DNA from: Candidatus Kerfeldbacteria bacterium
GTDB taxonomy: Bacteria > Patescibacteriota > Patescibacteriia > SBBC01 > CAIJZX01
Direction of reading: 5' to 3'
DNA length: 10,162 nt
NCBI GenBank assembly: GCA_016217865.1
Contig: JACRFO010000085.1
Span: forward strand, 1-10,162
The notes below the pieces were generated by a model. It worked only from the letters and a program-made list of their open reading frames with translations. It was not told the DNA's origin and searched no databases. The position numbers were made by a program, and so were the translations under genes. Within the stretch, counting starts at the first letter, position 1, and each line of letters starts with the position of its first letter. Shown one piece after another: positions 5,528 to 10,162 of the stretch.

Positions 5528-7582
5528 GTGAAATGCCTGGGCTGGATGGTGTGACGACAAGCGTTGCCGGAGTTGGTGTTGCTCGTCAGGTTCAAGCGCC
5601 GCAGCAAACTGCTGAACGCGTTCGAAAAGGTGTTGGTCAGTGAGGCTAGCCAACTGCCAGGTCGGCAGACCTGATTGTCGTTGCCCATAGAGATCGCCAG
5701 CCCCGCGCTCGTTGTAGTCGAGTTCGGCCACCGCTAATCCGTCCGAGGTTGCTGCGACCTTGGCCAGCCGTTGTTGAACAGTCGGTGACGTTTGGTCAGT
5801 CACGAAGAAACAAGTGCTGGGGGCTGTACCGCGTCCGACCCGTCCGCGTAATTGGTGTAATTGTGATACGCCGAAACGTTCGGCACCTTCAATGACCATT
5901 AACGTGGCATTCGGTACGTCAATGCCGACTTCGATAACGGTGGTACTGACGAGGACCATGATCTCCTGCCGTCGGAATTTTTCTAGTACCTGAACGCGTT
6001 CATCAGCCGGCATCGCGCCATGTACTACCCCGACGGTGGTGTGCGGAAACGCTTCTGTCAAACGCCGATGTTCCGTTAGGGCTGCCCGGACTCCGAGCGT
6101 ATCAGACTCCTCGATCAATGGCGTGATCACGTATACCTGCTCATGCCGCGCCACGGTCTTTGTTATGGCTTGGTCGATGACCGATCTGGTGTTGGGGCCG
6201 ATGATCGTCGTTGTAATCGGTGGCCGACCGGCTGGTTTTTGACGGATGCTGCTGACCGACAAGACACCGCTCAACCATAAGGCCAAACTTCGTGGGATTG
6301 GCGTGGCAGTCAGGCTCAAGAAGTGCGGCGTTTCAGTCCGGGCGGTAAGTAGTGCTTGTCGCTGGTCAACGCCGAAGCGCTGCTGTTCGTCGATAATGAC
6401 GAGGCTAAGATCAGGGAAGACCACGGTTGGCTGAAGGATGGCGTGGGTGCCGATGAGCAATCCAATCGATCCATCGGCCACGCGGCGCAGCACCTCTGCT
6501 CGCGTCACGTCACGCGGCTGGCCATCCGCGTCCATCACTTTCGCCGCCTGGCCCGTCAGGAGGGCAAGGCTGACGCCTCGTCCGGCTAGTAATCGACTGG
6601 CGGTGCCCCAGTGTTGTTCAGCCAGGACAACCGTTGGCGCGACAAAGGCGACTTGCCGTTGATGGAGTGCAACATTATACGCCACCAGGGTTGCGACTAC
6701 CGTCTTTCCCGATCCAACGTCGCCTTGAATCAAGCGCGACATTGGTTTCGGTTGGGCTACATCCTGCAAAATCTGCCAGGCGGCAATACGTTGATCGTTG
6801 GTCAATTCAAATGGTAGTTGCTGGACGAATGATCGAACCTCAATTTCACGAAAAGGGATAGCGGGAGCTTGACCCTGGTGAGTGGCGGCTACAGAAGCCA
6901 GTACCCGCAAGTGCCAACCGAGGAGTTCGTCGAACTTCAACCGCTCAACGGCTTGATGGGCCAATTCGGGTGATTCTGGAAAATGGATCTGTCGAAGCGC
7001 CTCGGCTAAGGACATCATCCGCAGAGAGTGGAGCTGGTTAGCACTAATCGGATCAGTCAGCATCTCCGCAACTTCGATCGCCTGTTTCATCACCAGACGG
7101 ATTTGCCGCTGCGATAATCCCTCGGTCGTTCGGTAGACGGGAATTAGCCGCTCATGTAGTGGCGTGGCCGTTGGTTTTTCGTAGACGGGGTTGTGGAGCT
7201 GTAGCCGCTGGTTCTTTTCGGTGACTGTTCCAGATAAGAACAAGTGGTCGCCGACGTGCAGGCTCTTGGCGAGGAACGGGAGATTGAACCAGATGGCGTG
7301 GATTTTCGCGCCGCTGTCGTCTATGACGGTAGCGTTGGTGATCGTCGTCCCACGACGGTGCCAGGCGCGACGGCTCTGCAGTGCGGTGATGGTCGCGTGG
7401 ATCGTCACATCCTGGCCGGCCGCTAACTGGTCGATAGTCGTTTGATGCCGGAAATCTTCATGCCGAAACGGAAAGTACAAGAGTGCATCCTGGAGGGTGA
7501 CGAGCTGTAACTGACCGAATTTCTTGGCGATATGGGGCTGGAGGCGCGGGAGACTCGTGATCGGTGTCTGGAGGGAAATCAT
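5519..7582 (-). CDS. recG: ATP-dependent DNA helicase RecG
   Basis: RecG unwinds and reverses stalled forks and branched DNA during replication restart and recombination repair. From ATG 7582 the product is 687 residues, close to the 693 of E. coli RecG. Residue numbers here count from the GTG one codon earlier (7585). The N-terminal wedge/OB region includes LLYFPFRHEDF at 35-45. Helicase motifs follow: Walker A GDVGSGKT (288-295), motif II DEQQRFG (399-405), motif III TATPIPR (426-432), motif V VSTTVIEVGIDVPNA (546-560), and motif VI QLRGRVGRG (578-586). The translocation element RGAGDLYGQRQSG lies at 627-639. Motif II has Gln where DEQH is usual. ATG 7582 is favoured over GTG 7585 because an extended -10 box ends 7 bases before it, suggesting a leaderless mRNA. 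The gene converges on the + strand operon. Confidence 0.97.
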   Translation of the reverse strand: MISLQTPITSLPRLQPHIAKKFGQLQLVTLQDALLYFPFRHEDFRHQTTIDQLAAGQDVTIHATITALQSRRAWHRRGTTITNATVIDDSGAKIHAIWFNLPFLAKSLHVGDHLFLSGTVTEKNQRLQLHNPVYEKPTATPLHERLIPVYRTTEGLSQRQIRLVMKQAIEVAEMLTDPISANQLHSLRMMSLAEALRQIHFPESPELAHQAVERLKFDELLGWHLRVLASVAATHQGQAPAIPFREIEVRSFVQQLPFELTNDQRIAAWQILQDVAQPKPMSRLIQGDVGSGKTVVATLVAYNVALHQRQVAFVAPTVVLAEQHWGTASRLLAGRGVSLALLTGQAAKVMDADGQPRDVTRAEVLRRVADGSIGLLIGTHAILQPTVVFPDLSLVIIDEQQRFGVDQRQALLTARTETPHFLSLTATPIPRSLALWLSGVLSVSSIRQKPAGRPPITTTIIGPNTRSVIDQAITKTVARHEQVYVITPLIEESDTLGVRAALTEHRRLTEAFPHTTVGVVHGAMPADERVQVLEKFRRQEIMVLVSTTVIEVGIDVPNATLMVIEGAERFGVSQLHQLRGRVGRGTAPSTCFFVTDQTSPTVQQRLAKVAATSDGLAVAELDYNERGAGDLYGQRQSGLPTWQLASLTDQHLFERVQQFAAALEPDEQHQLRQRLSSHHPAQAFHRE

Positions 7583-7589
7583 CACTAAT

Positions 7590-7598
7590 AGTGTAGCA
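7590..7598 (-). promoter_or_regulatory. Extended -10 promoter element of recG
   Basis: The - strand reads TGCTACACT (7598 to 7590), an extended -10 (TG, one base, then TACACT). Initiation about 8 bases downstream would fall on the A of ATG 7582, giving a leaderless recG transcript. No good -35 is seen at 17 bases, which the TG extension can offset. The same nine bases occur upstream of the neighbouring tRNA-Arg. Confidence 0.45.
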
Positions 7599-7630
7599 AA
7601 ACCAAGGCCGGAATGGCCATGAGAGAGGAT

Positions 7631-7708
7631 TGGTGCGCCCGGCAGGATTTGAACCTACGACCCTCAGCTCCGCAAGCTGATGCTCTATCCGGGCTGAGCT
7701 ACGGGCGC
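7631..7708 (-). tRNA. tRNA-Arg, anticodon GCG
   Basis: The 78-base gene with encoded CCA (7631-7633) folds into a full cloverleaf. The acceptor stem is GCGCCCG with CGGGCGC (7 perfect pairs). The D arm is GCTC/GAGC with GG in its loop, the anticodon stem is TCAGC/GCTGA, and the T arm is GTAGG-TTCAAAT-CCTGC. The discriminator base is A. The 7-base anticodon loop TTGCGGA places GCG at positions 34-36, which reads CGC and, by wobble, CGU arginine codons. Most bacteria cover these codons with tRNA-Arg(ACG) edited to inosine; here G34 makes editing unnecessary. It lies between recG and the PH-like membrane gene on the same strand. Confidence 0.97.
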
Positions 7709-7758
7709 CCCGGTAATCGGGTGAATGTCAGTCCAACACAAAAACAGACCGCGGCAGG

Positions 7759-7787
7759 AGTGTAGCAGAGGATTCAGATTTTGAAAA
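7759..7787 (-). promoter_or_regulatory. Promoter of tRNA-Arg
   Basis: On the - strand a -35-like TTTTCA (7787-7782) is followed by a 17-base spacer that ends in TGC, then TACACT (7764-7759), an extended -10. Transcription would begin near 7752, about 44 bases before the mature tRNA 5' end. The promoter overlaps the end of the 7774-8268 coding region. It shares TGCTACACT with the recG promoter. Confidence 0.45.
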
Positions 7788-8268
7788 GACGGCCGTAGGC
7801 ATCCGATGCCGGCTCGTCCTCTTTCTCGAGATCTTCGGCCAGGTACTTCAACAAATGTTTTCGCACCTCGACCGGATTGGCATCCTCGAGCGAAATTCCG
7901 AGAATCGGACGGAGTGAACTCTTGAAGCTGAGGTAGAGGGTCTTCACGACCGGCGGCGTGTAGATGATCCAGAAATTCTTGATGTCGTCGTAGACGAAGA
8001 AGTCCTTGCCGATCGCCAAGCCGTCTTCGGTGACCTCGATCGACAGCATCCGCGGCTCCTGGCGCGACTGGAAGTAGATGATCGCCAGCGACAGGACGAT
8101 GATGACGGCGAACAAAAAGTTTCGGTCGTAGATCGACCAGGCCAACGTCGCCAGGCCGAATACCGCCAGGCCGACGTACCAGCGGCGGGAGCGGGAATAT
8201 TTCGGGACTTCCGGGAACTTCCAGCTGATCAGGGTATCGCCGTGGTCATTGAGGGTGGCGTTGGCCAT
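7774..8268 (-). CDS. Small two-pass membrane protein with PH-like domain
   Basis: The 164-residue product has a short N-terminal segment with the motif ISWKFPEVPKYSRSRRWY (14-31), two closely spaced membrane helices at about 31-47 and 50-66, and a cytoplasmic domain at about 73-146. That domain has alternating strands (RMLSIEVTEDGLAIG, FFVYDDIKNFWIIY, KTLYLSFKSS) and a final helix, in the manner of bacterial PH-like domains. A short Trp/Pro/Glu segment followed by two helices and such a domain is a pattern I associate with a conserved, uncharacterised family in Candidate Phyla Radiation genomes; no function is known to me. ATG 8268 has no Shine-Dalgarno sequence. The stop of the upstream six-pass gene is 6 bases before it, so the two form one transcription unit. 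Confidence 0.82.
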   Translation of the reverse strand: MANATLNDHGDTLISWKFPEVPKYSRSRRWYVGLAVFGLATLAWSIYDRNFLFAVIIVLSLAIIYFQSRQEPRMLSIEVTEDGLAIGKDFFVYDDIKNFWIIYTPPVVKTLYLSFKSSLRPILGISLEDANPVEVRKHLLKYLAEDLEKEDEPASDAYGRLFKI

Positions 8269-8274
8269 ATATCG

Positions 8275-8901
8275 TCAGACGACCTTAATGACCTTTTTGA
8301 GCAAGGGCGTCACCACCGTGCCGAGCGCATCGAGGATGGCCACGCTGCCGAGAATACGGAAAAATCCTTCGCCTGGGAAGTCGTCAGAAAAGACTACATA
8401 CAGGAGCATGGCGGCCAGAACCCCGATGATAACGCATGTGGCTGTGATCACAATGTTTAATGGTGGTCGTGGTCCGAAGGCAAGTAGCAGCAGTGAGGCG
8501 TGGGCCATTGCGATTGCGATGATGTTGACCGAAGACGTTAAGTCAAAAAAAGCATTACTGGAAACTTCTCCCCAGATTAAGATTTCGATGAACAACAAGC
8601 TTAAGGCCGCCAGTACGATTCCAATTGTTGCAAACACCTTGAAATTCGGACGTTCTGCCACTAGTGAACAGCACAGTCCAATAAGACTGAAACCGGCTAC
8701 TGACCCGGTTGTTCCCAGGATTTTGAACTCGATCAGACCGAACTTGCCAACCGCAAAAATGGCGATGGCAATCAGGGCGCTGACCGTCAGTGCGCTTATA
8801 AGACCAATCACGAAAAATCGTCGAAATGAGACCCGCGGTTGGGACTGGATTGGCGATTGGGACGGCGGAATTGCCTCGGTCAGCGGCTGTGGAAAGTCCA
8901 T
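8275..8901 (-). CDS. Six-pass membrane protein of unknown function
   Basis: I do not recognise the family. From ATG 8901 the product is 208 residues: a Pro/Ser/Gln-rich N-terminus (1-26), then hydrophobic segments at about 29-51, 60-78, 88-109, 125-142, 149-171 and 179-198, and a basic tail (KKVIKVV). Segments 2 and 6 both begin with a basic residue followed by ILG, hinting at an internal duplication. An in-frame GTG at 8916 would add 5 residues, but it lies just before the -10 box TATACT, whose expected start point is the A of ATG 8901, so the ATG is preferred. The central part (about 8521-8640) is near 41% G+C by hand count, lower than its neighbours. It heads a two-gene unit with the PH-like protein. 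Confidence 0.72.
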   Translation of the reverse strand: MDFPQPLTEAIPPSQSPIQSQPRVSFRRFFVIGLISALTVSALIAIAIFAVGKFGLIEFKILGTTGSVAGFSLIGLCCSLVAERPNFKVFATIGIVLAALSLLFIEILIWGEVSSNAFFDLTSSVNIIAIAMAHASLLLLAFGPRPPLNIVITATCVIIGVLAAMLLYVVFSDDFPGEGFFRILGSVAILDALGTVVTPLLKKVIKVV

Positions 8902-8907
8902 GTCCTT

Positions 8908-8913
8908 AGTATA
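8908..8913 (-). promoter_or_regulatory. -10 box for the membrane-protein unit, leaderless start
   Basis: TATACT on the - strand (8913-8908) matches TATAAT at five of six positions and is separated from ATG 8901 by six bases, the usual distance to a transcription start. The mRNA would then begin at or next to the start codon. The -35 region (GCGACG at 17 bases) is weak. Confidence 0.45.
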
Positions 8914-8958
8914 CACCGTTCGGAGCTAAGCGTCGCCGCGGTCGACGAATGCTGCCGC

Positions 8959-9456
8959 TCACTCGATTTTTACGACTTGGCACTCGAAAGTCTTGGTCGC
9001 CGATCGAAAAACGACACGATCGCCGACCCGATGCCCGATCAGCGCCGCGCCGATTGGTGAATTGTGCGAGATGATGCCCTGATTCGGATTAGTTTCAACA
9101 GACCCGAGGATGAGATAGGTTACTTGCTTCCCAGCGATGTCGATGGTGACGCGGTGTCCAAGCTGCACCGTTGATACGTCCTTGGCCGGTTCGATGACTT
9201 CCGCGTTCTTGATCTGATGCTCCAGATCAAGGATCCTTTGGTTGATGCCCCGCAGTCTGGCCTTGGCCGCAGCGTAACCGGCGTTTTCAGAAAAATCGCC
9301 CGTTTCACTCAGGTGCTTCACTTCTTCGGCCGCCCGGGGGCGGATGTTTTTCAGTTGGCCTAATTTCCGCTCGAGCTCAGCGAGCTTGGCGGTCGTTAGC
9401 CGGTGATCGGGCCTGACGTGCGATCGTTTGTCGGGCTTACGGATCGGAACTTGCAT
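8959..9456 (-). CDS. greA: Transcription elongation factor GreA
   Basis: GreA inserts its coiled coil into the RNA polymerase secondary channel and triggers cleavage of backtracked RNA. The 165-residue product has the N-terminal coiled coil at about 19-87 with the tip motif GDFSENAGYAAAK. Its acidic pair Asp54 and Glu57 corresponds to the catalytic Asp41 and Glu44 of E. coli GreA. The C-terminal FKBP-like domain (about 92-165) includes NSPIGAALIGHRVGD. The N-terminus is about 13 residues longer than in E. coli and is basic (IRKPDKRSH). ATG 9456 is the clear start: AAGGA lies 8 bases upstream, the best Shine-Dalgarno sequence in the window. The tRNA-Ser(UGA) 3' end is only 17 bases upstream, so greA may be cotranscribed with the tRNA pair. 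The signature and length make the call secure. Confidence 0.96.
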   Translation of the reverse strand: MQVPIRKPDKRSHVRPDHRLTTAKLAELERKLGQLKNIRPRAAEEVKHLSETGDFSENAGYAAAKARLRGINQRILDLEHQIKNAEVIEPAKDVSTVQLGHRVTIDIAGKQVTYLILGSVETNPNQGIISHNSPIGAALIGHRVGDRVVFRSATKTFECQVVKIE

Positions 9457-9464
9457 GGGCGGTG

Positions 9465-9469
9465 TCCTT
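9465..9469 (-). promoter_or_regulatory. Shine-Dalgarno sequence of greA
   Basis: AAGGA on the - strand, 8 bases before ATG 9456, within the 17-base spacer after tRNA-Ser(UGA). It fixes the greA start and contrasts with the other genes here, which lack such a site. Confidence 0.7.
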
Positions 9470-9473
9470 GAAT

Positions 9474-9563
9474 TGGCGGAGGCGGTAGGATTCGAACCTA
9501 CGAGACCATTGCTGGTCTAACGGTTTTCAAGACCGTCGCCTTCAACCACTCGGCCACGCCTCC
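9474..9563 (-). tRNA. tRNA-Ser, anticodon UGA
   Basis: The 90-base gene has encoded CCA (9474-9476). The acceptor stem GGAGGCG pairs fully with CGCCTCC, and the discriminator is G as expected for serine. The anticodon stem ACGGT/ACCGT closes the loop CTTGAAA, giving anticodon TGA for UCA-type codons. The long variable arm contains a GACCA/TGGTC hairpin, the class II mark of tRNA-Ser, and the T arm is GTAGG-TTCGAAT-CCTAC. It lies 5 bases downstream of tRNA-Ser(GCU), so the two are surely processed from one transcript. Confidence 0.97.
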
Positions 9564-9568
9564 ACAAC

Positions 9569-9662
9569 TGGCGGAGAGGAAGGGATTCGAACCCTTGATA
9601 CGGGTTTAACCCCGTATAACAGGTTAGCAACCTGCCGCCTTCAACCACTCGGCCACCTCTTC
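9569..9662 (-). tRNA. tRNA-Ser, anticodon GCU
   Basis: The 94-base gene has encoded CCA (9569-9571) and discriminator G. The anticodon stem GCAGG/CCTGT closes the loop TTGCTAA, giving GCT, which reads AGC/AGU. The variable arm is long, with a 7-pair stem ATACGGG/CCCGTAT. The T arm is AAGGG-TTCGAAT-CCCTT. The acceptor stem is GAAGAGG against CCTCTCC, which leaves an A-C mismatch at pair 2-71 while the other six pairs are normal. The 5' end is placed by counting 7 bases back from the conserved TG at positions 8-9. It begins 23 bases after the comF stop and precedes the second tRNA-Ser. Confidence 0.95.
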
Positions 9663-9685
9663 CCGTTTCGGAAATGTTAAACGAC

Positions 9686-10162
9686 TCAACCCTTCGCGAC
9701 CGTGACGGCGGTGATGTCCGTCGTTCCGGCAGTGCGAAGGACGCGGGCCACGGCTGAGATTGTCGCGCCCGTCGTGAACACGTCGTCGACGATTATAGCA
9801 TGTTTTGGAATAATCTCAACCCCTGGAACCAACGTGAAGGCGTCACGGACGTTGAGTTGACGGTCGGCCTCGTCGAGCGTTACTTGGGACAATGTCCGCC
9901 GGTTTCGGCGAACGATCGCGCGACATTCGAGACCGGAGGAGACCGACAGACTTTCGGCTAGCAGTTGGGATTGATTGAAGCCGCGCTCCCGTTGTCGCGA
10001 ACGATGGAGCGGCACCGGGACGATGGTGGCGGGACGAAAGCCCGGTAGCAAATGGTCGCTGAGGGCACGTCCGAGGGGTGTCGCTAGCGTCTGACCGCCG
10101 TGGTATTTCAAGCGTTGGACGGCCTGCGCCAGTATCGGTACTTCATACGATCCAAGACAGAT
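9686..10162 (-). CDS. comF: ComF-family phosphoribosyltransferase, C-terminal part (5' end outside window)
   Basis: The reading frame is open to the right edge; 158 residues are visible. They include the ComF-typical LKYHGG (18-23), PVPLHRSRQRERGFNQSQLLA (49-69, with the RERGFNQ core), the NVRDAF segment (104-109), and the PRPP-binding loop IIVDDVFTTGAT (123-134). The usual N-terminal four-cysteine zinc site would lie outside the window. In transformable bacteria ComF helps single-stranded DNA enter the cytoplasm during competence; in others its role is unclear. A TTG at 10111 is not a likely start, because the conserved region continues upstream of it. Its presence with a VirB4/pilin-type operon about 4 kb away is suggestive of DNA uptake, but comF is common in the radiation regardless. 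Confidence 0.93.
   Translation of the reverse strand: MCLGSYEVPILAQAVQRLKYHGGQTLATPLGRALSDHLLPGFRPATIVPVPLHRSRQRERGFNQSQLLAESLSVSSGLECRAIVRRNRRTLSQVTLDEADRQLNVRDAFTLVPGVEIIPKHAIIVDDVFTTGATISAVARVLRTAGTTDITAVTVAKG

Noticed and set aside
7606..7618. GGCC-ATTCC-GGCC followed by TTGGTTTT after tRNA-Arg as a terminator
   Set aside because: The stem is only 4 pairs and the T-run is interrupted; it could easily be chance in this G+C-rich stretch.
8249..8929. Long open frame on the + strand opposite the six-pass membrane gene
   Set aside because: Its translation has no recognisable domain or start signal, while the - strand frame gives a coherent membrane protein with a promoter and a coupled neighbour.
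8931..8947. Short hairpin CGTCG-7-CGACG on the - strand after greA as a terminator
   Set aside because: Only 5 pairs and no U-tract; it also overlaps the -35 area of the next gene. Too weak to call.
9474..9662. tRNA-Ser pair as an integration site or mobile-element boundary
   Set aside because: No integrase, direct repeat of a tRNA end or change in gene content is seen on either side; the flanks are housekeeping genes.
9674..9679. TAACAT on the - strand as -10 of the tRNA-Ser pair
   Set aside because: Only four of six matches and no -35 at the right distance; the tRNAs may be read through from comF.

Overview
The window reads as chromosomal DNA from a bacterium, most likely a member of the Candidate Phyla Radiation (Patescibacteria; Saccharibacteria-like is a reasonable guess). 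Three things suggest this: compact genes with almost no spacers, a cluster pairing a VirB4-type ATPase with 'T4SS pilin' domain proteins (a combination common in that radiation), and small membrane proteins beside housekeeping genes. TGA is used as a stop codon (for example at the ATGA overlap at 1975-1978), so the code is the standard bacterial one and not the Gracilibacteria code. Base composition is slightly above half G+C by eye. The lineage is an inference; no rRNA gene is present to test it.

Left half (1-5516, + strand): one tightly packed operon of six genes with spacings from a 4-base overlap to 22 bases. In order these are the C-terminal end of a VirB4-family ATPase; a single-pass protein with a possible VirB8/NTF2-like outer domain; a membrane protein with a long Arg/Gln-rich hydrophilic N-terminus; a VirB2/TrbC-type pilin domain fused to a 20-cysteine C-terminal domain; a membrane-anchored TolB-like beta-propeller; and a second pilin domain fused to a lytic transglycosylase (SLT) domain. 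Together they look like a stripped-down type IV secretion / DNA-transfer or surface-appendage machine: an ATPase motor, membrane anchors, two pilin-related membrane proteins carrying large extracytoplasmic modules, and a wall-cutting enzyme. The two pilin domains are clear paralogues (47 of 70 residues identical by hand count).

Right half (5519-10162, all - strand): housekeeping genes. recG converges on the operon with only two bases between the stop codons, and a long inverted repeat covers both stops. Upstream of recG lie tRNA-Arg(GCG), a two-gene membrane-protein unit (a PH-like small protein and a six-pass protein), greA, a pair of tRNA-Ser genes (UGA and GCU), and the 3' part of a comF-family phosphoribosyltransferase gene that runs off the right edge. 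recG and the six-pass gene appear to have leaderless starts just downstream of -10 boxes, while greA has a clear Shine-Dalgarno sequence. No integrase, transposase, CRISPR array, att site or relaxase is visible, so the secretion-like operon appears resident in the core chromosome. No gene-free stretch longer than 300 bases exists.
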